Assembly (NCBI RefSeq): GCF_905475465.1
Contig: NC_062256.1
Span: 9,805,662-9,869,661, forward strand
Direction: 5' to 3'
Source: Pieris napi
Taxonomy: Eukaryota > Arthropoda > Insecta > Lepidoptera > Pieridae
DNA length: 64,000 nt
Part shown: in pieces, positions 21,607 to 36,100 of the stretch
Layout: each line of letters begins with the position of its first letter
Position numbering within the stretch: position 1 is the stretch's first letter
Position numbers and translations under genes: made by a program
Notes under the pieces: model-generated
The model's database searches: none
The model's input: only the letters and a program-made list of their open reading frames with translations
Told to the model about the DNA's origin: nothing

Positions 21607-24600
21607 ATGTCTGGGTTCCATAAAATTACAGAATCATGCTTAAGTGTTACAGGAACTAAATTGAAGAACAATTTACTTGTGTTATCGTCTGGTATTCCTT
21701 CTCTCGATTATGTTATTGGTATGTTAGTGGTTATGATATGTATGGTTAACCTTAAATCTTTTCGGGGCCCTGTTGACCTGTTTCTTTTTCTTTTAGGTGG
21801 TGGATTACCAACTGGAGGGATATTCGCCGTAGGTATGTTTTTTTAACTTTAAATATTCGAAAATTTCTTCCAGATTAAAACAAGTTTAAGAAGAAGCACA
21901 ACATCAACACTGTAACAAGATTGGATTAGAATGCTTCTTTTATACTGAATAATAAGTCTCGTTGCTTATAATAAATGTATTATTGTCACAGTTTTACATT
22001 TGCATACCTTAGTTAAATTCATAACAATAAAGCTGAACTCATATTCCCTATACTTCACACACACACACACACACATATATTCTCACTTTTGATCCATTAA
22101 TAACTACGTTTCTGCATCATCTAGAGCAGAAATAAAATATATAATACATATATCTTTTACAGAATCAGATGTGTTGGGCAGCTATAGTAGAGTGCTCACA
22201 AAATATTTTATAGCTGAAGGTGTTGTTTGTAATCATGATTTGTTGCTTTTTTCTGCTGATGAGAACCCAGAAGAAATAGTAAGATTTGAATTGAATATTT
22301 AAATATTCTTAATGGAATCTTAGATAGAATCAATGCCTGTAAAAATGTGATTGCTTCTAAACTTGTAACTTGTTAGAACAAACTCAAACAAAACGACAAT
22401 ACCTTATTAAAGTTTATGTCTTATAAGATTGGTAATAACCAGTTCCTCTTATGTTAACTAATAACTCTTTTTTAAATTGTTGTGACTAAATATGTTTGTG
22501 TGTTAAAGTCATAACTTTGATAAATAATTTACAGGTCAAAGAGTTACCTCAGCCGTGTGTGGTACAAAAAGATGATAAAATAAACAAAGTACCCCAAGAT
22601 GAGATGAAAATAGCATGGAGATATGAAGGTTTAGCTCAGGTTGAGTCCTCCTTTGACGATGAAACCAATTTTGGTCATCATTTTGATTTAAGCCGTTATA
22701 TTGATACAGATACTATTAAGAAAAGTAATATTACATATTGTTTTTTAAATCCAGTTGACAATGGTAAAAAGGGTGGTAAGTGAAACTTATATCTATATAG
22801 GGCTTTTTTAAAACGAAATTGAAGTATAAGATATTTTAAAGTTTCTTATAAACAATGTTCATTATTTCAAAACTAAGTACATATATAAAAGCCCAAAATT
22901 CCAAGCTAAGCTTAATTAGCCATTCTATCTACAGTGTAGTCTCTTAACCAGCGTCGTTTAAAGTGGCCTAAACAATATTCAAACATTTGATCAAATGGCT
23001 AGGCAAATGACTCTTGGATTGATGACATATCATTACTTGCCTAGCCTGCAGCCTGTATTTAGTTTCATTTTCTGCCATCTAGAGTCAAACTATCTATACG
23101 CTAGGCCTCGCTCATGATTTCCAAAGAACAGTCATTTTTTATTAGTCACAAGGGATATTGTATGAATGGCCTAAGCATTAGCCAGCCAGTTTATTAAATT
23201 TTGTACCAAATGCAACGGCTGAATATTAGGAAATTGAGTGAATGGCTAATTAAGCTAGTTGGCTGCGACAAATATTTAATTTATATTAAGTACTTTATGT
23301 GAACTTTTCAGCATTCAAGAATGGGCTTTTTACTCAAACTCTGAACAAAATCAAGGATGTTCTAGCCAATGACTTATACAGAAGAAGTAGTAAAAAGAAA
23401 AATATACTTAGAATCAGTATACACTTGCTAGGGTCTCCAATCTGGATGGCAATGGATTGCGATGAAGAGCTCATAGATAATAAATATGGCCATGATTTAA
23501 TAAAATTCATGTACTGTTTGAGAATATTACTAAGGGATACAAATGCTGTAGCTTTCATTACTATACCATCTCATTTATTTGATGTAAGTAGTTTAGGTAT
23601 AAAGTGAAGTCATTTGTTATATATTTTGTAAGCTAAAGTTGAAACAGAGAAGTAAATCCAGAACTTTTTTTTTAACAGAGTATCTAGAGAACTTTGCACC
23701 TAATTAGATCTATTGGGTTTTACACCATTTTTAATACAGATTTGGTGTCAACATACAGATTTGGTGTAAATTTAGGTTGGGTAATTTATTAGTTATGAAA
23801 GGTAAAAAGTAAAAATCTTGTACAGAAGACTTAATAAATAACTTAGGTATCATATGATTTGTGTTCATAAATGAATTTAAAAAAAATATGCTAAATTGCA
23901 ATACAATTTAATAAATTGAAACAACAATTTCGACATTGTCTTTAGTTATTTTTTTAAATTTACAATGATTGTGTTTTGGCAGAGATGAAGCTTAAAATTA
24001 AATGGATTATTTCAAAGAAATAAGGCTTGTACTCTTTTGTCACTTCATCTTACGAAAATCAAAGCAAATATAATATCTCGGCCAATCCCTTTAATCGCTG
24101 ACTATTTGTTTTACAAGATGTTCTTTGCTGCATATTGATTCACTTCATTCAGAATGATTTTAATTCCAGGATGACCACATAATGAATAGATTGCTCTACT
24201 CAATGGACAATGCAGTGAGAATAGAATCATTTGCTGGATCAGATAAAGAAACGAACCCAGTGTTCAATGAATATCACGGCCTGTTCCATTTAACAAAATT
24301 ATCTGCTTTGTACTCCCTCGTGCCGTTTGTGCCTTCTAGCCTGGATTTGGCATTTAAACTGAAGAGGAAGAAGTTTGTTATCGAGAAATTGCATTTGCCA
24401 CCAGGTGAGCTTTTTATCTTCGAAAGATATTGAAGTTGAAGTGATTTGACCCGCGCAGGGAGATAAAATAAAGAAAAGCGTCGTTGAGTTTTGGCATTTT
24501 GGGCCTACAAGTGATTGCAGCTTGTAAAGTTTGCGTTGATAGAAAATACAAAAAAATATTCTTATATTTTTATGTACATCAAAGAAGTATAACAGCTTAA

Positions 24601-25123
24601 ACCATAAAGATGCCTGTTTTTGCTTTTTTTTTTTAACTGATTCCTAACTTCAATTCCTAATCTTCAACTCGTCAAGAGATTTTTTCTTCAAATATAAACT
24701 GAGAAAAGCGTTGCAAATAAATCCGAGTTTAAGATTTTTTGTCTACGTGGTAACTTTCTTTTTATCTGTCTGCTCTGCACTGTGCTGTATTTCTTGACTT
24801 ATTTTATTTTCCCTCACTAAGGTTCCTTGGATGCATCTTACCGAAAAGGCCACCCTATTAGTAAAGTAGTATATCGTAAATACCGGTTTCACAAAAACAA
24901 TAAAATATTGATGAATTTTAGTATACCTAGTAATAAATCGCAATTAATTTTACTAATAATTTGATCTAACCTACGAAAGAAATGACTACTATTATTTTTA
25001 TTGCTGTTTTATAAAGTCCAACTTTTTACAGAACTCGAAGAGTCCAGCGAACGAGAACAAGACGACATCACAGCGGTACCGCGAGGTTGCGGCGGTTTCA
25101 GAAAGAAAGATATAGAATTTTAA
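21607..25123 (+). CDS. ELP4: Elongator complex protein 4
   Basis: Seven exons: 21607-21718, 21797-21832, 22163-22278, 22535-22775, 23312-23583, 24170-24404 and 25032-25123. All borders are GT/AG and phases join to 367 aa. Family features are IPSLDYVIGGGLPTGGIFAV at about residues 30-50 (a P-loop position lacking the usual GKT/S), HDLLLFSADENPEE, ISIHLLGSPIW and the C-terminal RGCGGFRKKDIEF. ELP4 has a RecA-like fold and forms a ring with ELP5 and ELP6. The ring binds tRNA and helps the ELP1-3 core make the cm5 modification of wobble uridine in the cytosol. A likely AATAAA signal lies about 25 bp after the stop (CAAATAAATT near 25146). The second exon is only 36 bp. Confidence 0.95.
22057..22074 (+). 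repeat. AC dinucleotide microsatellite
   Basis: A short (AC)n run of about nine units lies in ELP4 intron 2, followed by ATATAT. It is a simple-sequence repeat with no further structure. Confidence 0.85.
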
Positions 25124-25343
25124 GCTCAAATATATTTCTCTTCTCAAATAAATTAACGTACAAAAGTAACTCGTGCATTCATTTCAAAAATTCCTTAATT
25201 ATTAGTCACCCCAGCTGATCAACAGAGCGTATCTCCTTAAAACCGGCACATCTATTCTGCATACAGTCAAAACGATAACGAGCTAACGTGTTCCTGTGTG
25301 TTGCTTAGAAATTATTAAAAATATATATAGTTCCTGAAGGATA

Positions 25344-28312
25344 ATGAAACTGAAAAAAATTGCAAGTGCTAATGTACTTTTTGGTTGTTTTAACAGTGTG
25401 TTCTTTGTAAGTATGCAATTGTTGCCTTTTTAATATACATAATATATTGTTCATATTTTTACTGTAAAAATATTATTAATATTTTGTGTGGGTTAGATTG
25501 TATTATAATTTTGATTCCCTGCTGATAACGTTGCGCAAACTGGGCTATAGCGCATATATAGGTACATCTGTTTATCTAATAATGATATAATTTGGCTTTG
25601 AATTAATATATGATATAGGTTTTAATTCTATTAAAATTTTGGTTGAAACTATTTTATATTACGACTGGTGCATGGGTACATTACGTTTCGAAACGCGTTA
25701 CAATTCGTTGTCGGTTTACCTAATTATAATTAACAGGCAAATTACTTTCGACCACTGAATATGAAATGATAGAAAAACTAATGGTTGTACTAAAACCATC
25801 CGATATAGAAGTCGCATTACCTAGTGTAGCCGTTGCTAAATATAAAACGAATTTCTTGATTTATAGGTATGTGGTTTTGCACAAGTGGTGTGCGGCTTCT
25901 TTCTACTATGCGACACTCGAAGAATTCTACTTTCGCGTTTATTAGCAACACCAGAAGATGGCTTGGAAGAGCCACCATTTTATTACGTAGCATTGGCTTT
26001 GCTTGCGTCTGGTCTCACGATTTGCACGTTAGCGTCTTTGGGCGTCTGGGCTACCTGTATGCCGGGATATATTGTGCTGACATTCGTAAGTATATGCCCT
26101 TCATAAAACCATTGCTAGCCTACTAAATTCATAACATCATGTAAACATACTAAGTCTATTTTATTACGCGACCTAACCTAAAACTTGGTTTACGCGTAGT
26201 TATCACTCAGTTTTAAAAAGTTATAACATCTATATCTTTGTGGTACTAGTTGTAGCTTTAATTTGATGACTCTATCGTTAGCTTTTACATTATATATTTC
26301 AACAAATAACTCAAAAACGATAAGGCCAAAACATTTAAAAGGTATTTGTAGTAGCTGTGTGTATGAATTAGACGGCAATTTACGTCCGCTTATTATAAGG
26401 ATGTTGCTCTATATAATATTATCGCTATGTGATGTTTTCTATACACATCGATTAGATTTACAAATGCCTAATCAAATATGTTAATACCACCCTTATTATG
26501 TATATAAATTATATCTTCTTTTTCAGTATTTTCTAGTTGTATTATCCTTGCTTCTCTGTGATTGCGCGGCCGGAGTTATTTCTGCGATTTGGCCTAGATG
26601 TTTTGGCATTCAGAATACGCGAGGTGGATCTGTTGGAGCTTTGCAGGGTTACTATGGAGTTCCTGACTATGAAGATTTCACCACTGCCGTGGATCTTGCT
26701 CAAACTGAGGTGTGTGGCGCACTTAATGAGATTTATTGTATAGATATATGTTTAGAGAATACAAAGGTAGGTACTGCTTAGTTTTGCTTTGTTAGAAACA
26801 GAGATTAATATTACGTAAAGAAAAATATATTGCGATTTCATACCTACTTCTTAAACGCATTTTGAATTGAACTTGTTCGACTTTAAAACTATTGAAATAT
26901 AACGTTACAAAATGACATATAAATTTTTATTTATTCGGCGAATGATTACAGTTAAAATGTTGCGGCATGACAAGCGCCCGTAACTACGACATGTCGATAT
27001 GGCAGTTGCGGCGTTTGGGCCCACGCGGTATGTCTGTTCCGTTGAGCTGCTGCGTGCAAGGCGAAGAAGAGTCCTACCTCAACCCGGCGCCTGTTAACCA
27101 GTCCAGGTGTCAGGGGGTTACACCAAATGCTCAGTTTAGATATGTGCCGGTAAGTTACTGCAGACCTATGAACCACCAATGTGGTTTTAGTAACCTTTTT
27201 AATGGATACTTCAGAAACGTAATTTCCAAATTTCAATATGCTACATACACTACAAACCTTACAAGATAGAAAGGTTTAACTATTTTGTCTCAAAATACCT
27301 TTCAGAATACGACTCTTAAATAAAAGGCGCTATACTTAATAAACCTGTACCTACAGGAAACTCCCCTTAAACAGAAATTTGTCATTTATACAGCAGTTTT
27401 TAAATATCTATCCATTATTAAGTTGTAGCCTAACGCCCGAACCCAATAACCTCAATCCATAATCCACCATCTGAGATAGTAATCTTAATCCAAATTTTGT
27501 AACAAGTGTGCCAATAGCCAATCGACGGATTGTATTAGCTATCTGTCTATACCAGTTATCCATGAGAGGTCGTATCGGTGTCTGTGGATAGACCTTTGTA
27601 TAAAAATGACAGTTGACGAAAGCTCGATTTCAACAGTTAATTATTTTAACAGATTTTATCTTATGATTGTTATGTTTTAAACATACACATGTATATTTTA
27701 TTGGTATTTGTACGGTTTTATTTACTTTATTTGGTTTACATTGATTATCAAATATAAATGAAAACTCGGTAAAATGGAACGACAAAGAGCATATTTTTAT
27801 CCGTCGCCAAAATGGATTGTCTTCGTAGGGTTTGGTTATTGGGATGCAGATAGGAGATCGATCGACTGTCACGGTCTGATCTTAGATTGTTTTCAATCTG
27901 AGATTGTGGATTGATTATTAGGTTCGGGCGTAAGACGCCATCATTTACGAGACCTAAATGATTAAGCTATCTTTCTTCAGCTTGGTTGATCAGACTGAAA
28001 CCAATACGTATGTCTTTCCAGGGATGTCTGATGAAGTTAGAGGATTGGTATCAAGATCAATATTTCATATTGATGATTGCACTTTTTGTCGGCGCTATCT
28101 TCAAATTGGGGATTCTACTTACCACAGTCTTCTCTTGCATTCAACTTAGAAAACATCGCAGAGTCAAAATGTTCGTAAATGATAAAAAAGAAAACATTTA
28201 TGAACGCACCGACGAGCCGATAACGACGAAATACATACAACCTAATAACTTCTACAGTCCCCGGGTGAGGAACCCTAGACTTTTTCATACAAAACCCAAC
28301 GAAATGGTCTGA
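25344..28312 (+). CDS. Tetraspanin
   Basis: Five exons: 25344-25406, 25867-26085, 26527-26709, 26952-27149 and 28022-28312. All introns are phase 0 and the protein is 317 aa. Four hydrophobic segments lie at about residues 8-36, 60-84, 88-112 and 235-262. The large extracellular loop holds the family signature CCG (158-160), then SCC (187-189), C208 and GC (222-223), giving six loop cysteines. A basic, polar cytosolic tail of about 55 residues follows the last membrane segment. Tetraspanins organise membrane protein assemblies at the cell surface and in endosomes. The subfamily cannot be named from the sequence alone. The start lies 220 bp after the ELP4 stop, on the same strand. The open frame after 26709 is intron, since only splicing there restores the CCG motif. 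Confidence 0.9.
27431..27932. mobile_element. MITE in tetraspanin intron 4
   Basis: The ends are imperfect inverted repeats: TAACGCCCGAACCCAATAAC at 27431 and the matching GGTTCGGGCGTA at 27921-27932. The similarity continues inward for about 40 bp (AATCCA.AATC). There is no transposase frame. It occupies 502 bp of the 872-bp intron before the last exon. The exact target duplication is unclear because TA and longer readings are both possible. Confidence 0.65.
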
Positions 28313-30176
28313 GAATTAGCCATGGAGATAAATACTTTAGAGAAAAAATTGGATAAATTCTCCGATTTATTGTACAAACATCAGGCCGAGTCTATTATGT
28401 GGTAGTTTTAGCCATAATCTAGGTTCGAATCCCACGCATTTTAGGAAAGACTGATTTATTTACTTACCTGTATAGGAACATATGTTATAAAACATTAAAA
28501 GAGGGTAGAGTGCCATATTGATCGATCATTCCTATATTATATGTTTTGAAACCGTCACATACATTCGCCTTCTTTCATCAGAACTTTAAACTCTAAAGTA
28601 TTTAGCTCCATGTGGAGAAGAATTTAGCTTTAAGGTTCGTTTATATATTATAAATAAAATTAAACACAATATTTCAATATGTAATATTATTTTTAAAAGA
28701 ACATTCAAAAATTGGTCCTAAAGTTAAAACATCGTTAACAATGGCTCTGGAATGTCAACATCTATTGTTTAAAGAGAGCTTTATAAATAATAAGGCAGTT
28801 TCAAATATGAAAATGTCAAAAAAAATCCAGATTTCCAAAACCTCACCCCTAAATGATACATGAGATCTTAACAATAACAATATTTGATTAACCTATTCAC
28901 CACTGAGACCATCACAGTAGAACTAATTACATCTTAGGTACAGGAATGATAAACTATTGCCCGATACTCCGTTTCAATTCAAGAGCCACTCAAAATTTGC
29001 AATGGCCACATATTTCGACTGATAACTAATATAAATTCACAAAGACATTTGGTAATAGGAATAATGAGGGTAGTCAGATTGGTATTACTGAAACTACCCA
29101 CATTATTTTATATATATTTTTTTTAAAGAATTTTACATTTAAATAGAAGAGGAAACGTTAGATTGTCTAATATAAACTACTAAGGATTTTTTTATCAAAA
29201 TATTTACGCTTCGAGCGGCTCCCAAATCGATAAAACCGGGTTTACACCGTTTAAATGTACGTTTGCTACATTTGGGCCATTCGAAGGCGGACTGAATGAT
29301 CTCGAAAGGAGGTCGGAACGAACACACCGCTAGATAATATATTGCCCCAAACTGTCATAAATAAATGTATTTCGATGTAAATAAAATTTATTGAATGTCT
29401 TTTGTGCTATCTTACCCCTATATTAACAATAAATAGTATACAGTTAAAAAAATCTACCGCATAAATGGAAAACTGAAAGATGGCAACGCTTCGGACGACG
29501 CCGTAAGTAAACTTCACCAAAAATCTATACAATTTCTATACAAGTGCGCCATCGCAACTATTCAATACTAATTACAATAAATAGTCTATAAAACAAATGT
29601 CGTAAAACATTAAAGATTTAGGAAGAACGCTACGTTAACGTTTAGATTAAGAAATCTGGTGAAAAATTCACGATTTAACTTTGGTCAACAATTTATTGGT
29701 CACGAATTCGCTCGCTCGGCTTTGGAGTTCATATGAAACGTCCGAGCTAATGGCTTTACACAAAATATTCAGTTCGTGATATTATAATGGATTAAGAAAG
29801 GTTATATTCTGAAAAGCAATTCGTAATTATAAAAACAGCATTTCACAACATTTTAATATTTTTTTATGTATACGATTTGCTTTAGAAAATTGTAATATGA
29901 ATCACTGAGTTCCGCGTATGAAAAATCTCACATTCACCACTAGAGGGCGTTCATACAAATATTTCACGATTTCTAATTCATATTTATATTAAAAACCCGT
30001 TGATAAACTCTAAATCAGTATAACATTGTCCGGCTAAAGTAATCATTCGTCTCTCTCCATCGCATTACGTTCACGGCGGGATGAAAAGAGACGGTACTTC
30101 GTTTCGCGCAGCCATTAACTTAGACGTGAATTCTGAAAATTTCTACCTACATTAACTATCCGAAGCCGGCGACCGC
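28313..30176. other. Convergent 3' region, tetraspanin and mastermind
   Basis: No further exon is visible between the two converging stops. The tetraspanin 3' UTR may end near the AATAAA at about 28654. Mastermind could use a minus-strand AATAAA (plus TTTATT) near 29387, which would make a 3' UTR of about 0.8 kb. These sites are read from hexamers only. Confidence 0.45.
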
Positions 30177-33100
30177 TTATAGGATGTCGTTCAAGAACGA
30201 ATTGTCCAGCGAGTTGAGCAGCTCTTGGGCCGTCAGGTTGCTCGTGTCAGAAGACGGCATGTTGTCTAAGAAGTCGAGGTTGAAGTCGGCCGTCTGCCCC
30301 GAGAAGGCCGACTGCAGCGAAGGGAAACTGTTCTGGTTGATCCCGTTCTGAGAGACCATCGAGTTCATGTTCTGCGAGTGCATTTGCATTCCGTTCTGCA
30401 TGTTCTGGTGGTTGCCCATGCCCATGCCGCCCTGCATGGACATACTCTGCGACTGGTTCATGTGTATGTTCGGCATCTGAAGGAAATTCATTTCCTTTTT
30501 AAAGATCATCCTTAAGGCTATAAGCCTTTTTATTGCCATGGTAACATGAAGTACAGTATACGCACCTATAACGCGGTCCCACTATAAAACGATTTCCTCG
30601 CCCATATAACGCGGAGATTTCTCAACTTATATTTTTGTAGTGTGAAATTTATAATTATTTGTCAAGTCTATAATTAGTTTAAATTGTTTTGTTATATAAT
30701 TAAACTAAATAACTTTATTAAAGTCATCCTATTTTTTTAATTGTTCGTAAAAAGTACGAGAATACTTCGACAAAGCGATTTCCTATAACGCGGGCCGGGT
30801 CTACTGTGTTATAGGGGGAATTACTGTACTTTTATAAAACAGTCACACAATATAATTTATTATTTACTTTAAAAATAAAAAATAATAAATATCCTTTTAT
30901 CGTAAAAAATATTTTTTACAAATTTATAGAATTAATATTTACCTGTCCCTGAACACTCATCATTTGGTTCTGCTGCATGATGAGATGCGTCATCGGAGCT
31001 TGCTGCTGACTGGACGTCCTGGAAACCAAATCACGATTAGTACAAATCTAACAAGGCAAAAGTTTAATTATTTATTGAATATCTCTTCAAATCTAACTCT
31101 TACGTGAAAAATTAAATTTTACAATTTAAATACATATACATATACAAGTAACTCTGACCCATCTTCAATACATAATGTTATGAAAATTAATTATATTTTC
31201 ACAGTTAATAAAAACAAGGCAAAGAGGAAGACAGAGCAAGAGATGGGAAGACGATATTAAGAGAATAAAATAAATAAAATAAAAATAAAAGTTAAGTTAT
31301 GTAACGAAAACAAATGTTTATATATATATTTCGTGGATGGCAGCAATAAAGGCGACTGAGTTTACTTGATCGTACAAGTTTTTCCCTATACTTACTTACG
31401 ATAAGTAATACACATATTCTATGTTTGTGTTAAATTAAAATATATAAAAAAGTTACTAACCTTTGTTGTTGATGCTGCATAAGTTGCTGCTGCTGCAGTC
31501 GCGCTTGCTGCATCTGTAGTTGCTGTTGTTGCGACATACTGCTCACGCCACTTACATTTCCCATACCACCCATGTTTCCCATATTAAAGCCAGCTGAAAA
31601 TTAGGATTATTTATAAATTTGAATTCAGGATTATTATATAAGAATTAATCACGTCGTTTTTGTAAGTATAAGATTGTTGTAGAAACAAAACAATTTGTTT
31701 TAAAACCCCTAATTGGATGTAAGAAAAAACAAACGATATTTATTAACAGAACACAAGTTTTTCATTCATTTTCAACGATATTATCAAATTGTCGCAGCAA
31801 GTTAATACTTTGTTATTTTATATAGTTTGTTTACATTCTGTTATTCCTCTGCCGACTGATATTTGTGTATTTATGTAGCAACTGATTATATCGCTAAATA
31901 ATATATTTTACAAATTTTAAATTAACAAATTCTCACCTTGATGATGATGCGGAAACTGTTGTCTCGCCGACTGCTGCTGTATCAGCACATGCCTCCAATC
32001 GGGCGAATAATGCCTCGCGTGTGGGGGAAAGGCGCGTGGAGGCGCAGCCCGCCTTACGCCTGACGTCACGAAACGGGCCTTGTACTCGGGCGGAGGTGGA
32101 CGCATCTGCTGTTGCTGCGCTCGCAACATTTGTTGCTGCTGCTGCTGCAACATCTTGGCTTGCTGCTCGCGGGATATGCCTGCTGCTGCTATGCCTGTAA
32201 ATTCAAAATTGGCTCTCATATCCCACCGTTTCTTTTGTTTTCCCACTGAATTCTCTCAGGCCTACGCATAGAAGACTCTTTGATTTTGACATTTTATTAC
32301 ATTCAGTAATGGCATATTTAAAGTGTTATTAGACACTAACATCCCAACAATGTGTCTGTTGATACAAAGAGTTTAATATAATATTTAAAACAATAACAAA
32401 CGCTCAATCAAATTATCAGCAAATTATTCACCATGGTAATATATAATTGTGGTTCAATTATACATCTATCCCTCTCATACCGAGTTATAAAATATCCATG
32501 TCTCGCTCGCGTAATTGAATTTCGTCTCATATAGGTGACCTCAATACGTAATACAATTTCAATGTACCATAGTTCTACGAAATACTACACATTACGTCAG
32601 ACGCGCCTATTCTCTTCTCTTTTTAATCAACAAGAAAATAGTTGTACTGGAAAAATAATATTACTAAATTTATAATATTTGTGTATGTTTTGATTTCATC
32701 TATTTAAAAAATAGAAAAGTTTTTTACGTTTTAATTAGTCCGATTTGTATTGTTATCTTTTTGTGTGTCTATTTGTATTTACTACGTGACTTCCTCTACA
32801 TAATAGGGTATAAAGTTGACTTTTTCCGCTTTCTGTGCTTACCAACTAAAAATTATTGTTAATATTTAGTTAATTTTACTATGTTTTTTGTTTGTTTGGT
32901 TTGGTTTATGCAGTTCTTGCATTTTACTCTTAAATTTTTTTTTTCCTTACTCGCTGCTTCCTAGATAATTTGTGTTATTTTTTATTCTTTTAATGTAACG
33001 AAGCAAAAATAAATAAATAAATTACTCGAAAATCGAAGTTAGGAAGTATATAATATTCCTTGTGCGCAAACCATTATGCTTGAGAATTAAATCGTAATTG

Positions 33101-36100
33101 AATGAAAATAAACTATTTAAAAAATACTATCTAAAGGAATGTAAAACCAATTATATTTTATAAATAAGAATCGACTCACTAGTCTTATGTCTACTTGAGT
33201 ATGTACAAAATTTTATAAAATTGTACATACGCTACAACATTTTTAGCGATAAGTATTGGAATTTGTATATAAATGTCCAATAAAAACGCCATATAAAAGT
33301 GGGCTATAAAAGTATATACGCGATAAGAATAAGTATATACACACTTTTATATATTACAAAACAATCCAACGAATTTGTATTAAAATTAATCACACACAGG
33401 AGTTACACATTTGTCGTCATAATTACGCAATGGTTTGGTATTCATAACCCGAGATGGTCCTGTCTTTTGAGTCATAATATAGTTTCTAGAGTAGATAGTG
33501 CTCAAGAAGAGGTTGCGTTAAGATACGAATAGGATATAATAAGACTCGCGTACTACGACTTCCTTGTGTCACAATGCAAAACATTTTTGACGTATAGAAG
33601 TCAGACTCGCCTAAAAATATCGTTGATCAGTATGTTTACAAAACAAATTTTATGAACGAAGTGTGCACCAACTCGACTATTAACAAATTTATTATAAAAC
33701 TAAGGCAAATATCTATTTCTTACGTTAAAAAGACTAAACGAACTACTGAACCGAATTAAAAGATCTTTCACTATTAGAATATATATTATATGATATATGT
33801 ATTTCCAAATATTTAACAAACCTGCCTATAAAAGTTTGTGAAAATAAAAATAAATCAGTGGCGATACAATCTTTATAGGTCTGAGCCTCAGATTTCTGAA
33901 TCCCAAAACGCTGAGGGTATATCCTCCTGTATAAGAAATTGATGCACAGCCGGGGATCGAACCTACGACCTCAGGGATGACAGACGCTCGCTGAAGCCAC
34001 TGGGCCAACACTGCTCTAATAATAGTTTGTAAGCAAAAAATCCTTACCAAGAGGCGTCTGAGGGCCCGGGGCGGTCTGCGCAGGCGCCGATGGTCGAGCT
34101 CGCATGCCCTGCGAGAAGTTCATACTCTGCGACTGAGACACGTTGTACGTATCACAGTTACTTCCTGAAATTAACAAATTTACACAAATACAATAAACAA
34201 TTTGTCTAGTGAAGCTATCTTAAATTTGTGAAACAATTATTGTTTAGCTGGGAATCAACGCCAGGTGAATTAATAATAATAATACATGACAGAAATAGGT
34301 TGTGACAAAATTCATCAATCCCTAGATGAGAATCCATGTATTAGATAAATAGATAACAATTATTCCGTGGTACATGGTTCAATTGTATGTAAAACTTACT
34401 TCAAAGCCGGATTAAACCAGCTTTATACATCTATATTATTAATAAAGTCGCGTGTATCAATTTGTTAATAATTACGAAGTTGCGAATAACTTTGTACTGA
34501 TAAATTTTAATTCGCTCTGATAAGGTACTTCAAGGCTAAATAAAATACAAATTTAAATCAATTCCAACAACGCATTTGACTTAAATTTAATCTCTTAATT
34601 ATAAACCTTAACTAGCGATTATTTGGATACGCACTTTTAAATAAACATTAAAAAAAATAATTAGTATATTTATGACGCTTATTCATAAAAATCAAGTCAA
34701 TAGAGATGGCCACTATTCAAACATATTATTTAACTAAAAAAAATATATTTATACAAGATCTCATATTACTGAAAATACCTTTTCCATGCCTAAGCTACAG
34801 AATAGCTAGCAGTAAAGTTAATCGGTCCAGTATTAAGTTAATATTAACGAAACACAAATCTTTCCTCTTTATATTAATATATTTATTTATTTATTGAAAT
34901 TACCACAATTCACATAATGCTATATTTACGGTATATGATACGAGGAATGTTTTCTAAAATAAATGACAATTTTGGTAAACATAGATGGTACAAAAAATAA
35001 AAATATTAGTAAATTTTTGCAAAAAACAAAACCAGCAAAAGAGCGGATTAGGTATGAGATAGGCACTTGACAATGCTTTCTTTAAAATTGATCAGCCCAC
35101 TACCGAATATTCTCCAGCTCCAGCTCTGGAGGACTATTTAATACGTTATAATCGTGAAGACAACAAACTCCCAAGCGAAATGAGAGAATTATCACTAAAT
35201 AAATTCAAAGCTCTCGTTAAACGTAAATTAATCAATAAAGCTTTTTTATAAATTTCACGAATATTTAAATGATCCTAATCCTTGGGATTGATTTGCTCCA
35301 TTTCAAACAATTTGTACGACTCAAAACTTAGCGATTAAAAAGAGTGGCGGAACGTTTCTTGCCAGTTCTTCTTGCCCGCTCTATGCCCTTGACTTGGGAA
35401 CTGGTAGTAAATGTAAATTTACAATTGATTTAACTTTTTTTCTTTTGATTTTTAATTTATTTTTAAATTTTTTAAAACATTTATATTTATCAAAATTGTC
35501 ATATATTTTAGAAAAGATAGCTTATAAGTTATACTGTAAATATATCATTATGTATGATGTGGTCAAGTTTAATAAATAAAGAGAACAAATCGACAATATC
35601 AAAAGACAATTATAAATTTATATCTAATGAATCACTACGATCTCAATGTGTTTACAACAGTTTTATCTTTGATGACAAGGCCTACTGGTAGCTGGTAGCC
35701 ATTGTGATTACGTGATTAAATCATTATAATTATACCAATAGACGAGGACAGACTAGTTTAGACTTCGCTGATCTATCCGCCATACTTATATTAGATAAAC
35801 AATTTGTTGTATTATCAATTCACAAATAAGCTGATAATTTTCATATTTAGGAAATAAAATTTCTATCAGGGATAAAACGTCATGACTCATGATCGTAGAA
35901 TAATATCGGATTAAAAAAAAATCCAAAATCAAATTTTTATCGTATTTGGATACTACATTGACTAAATATTACGGCTACATTAAAAAAAACTCTGTGTTTT
36001 AAATTTCAAATTAATCAGTCGGTAAAGTGATGGGATTTGATAGACGCTTATAGAAGCATGTGATTTTTCTAGAAAACTGTGTAATTTAATATTTTTATTT

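Noticed and set aside
26710..26781. Continuation of the tetraspanin frame past 26709
   Set aside because: The frame runs to a stop, but only splicing at GAG|GTGTGT to 26952 brings in the CCG motif and the remaining cysteines.
28420..28445. GGTTCGAATCC B-box-like motif after the tetraspanin
   Set aside because: A single motif without a tRNA fold or recognisable SINE body is expected by chance.
32080..32271. Cys-rich plus-strand peptide
   Set aside because: The cysteines are the complement of CAG/CAA glutamine codons of mastermind exon 6.
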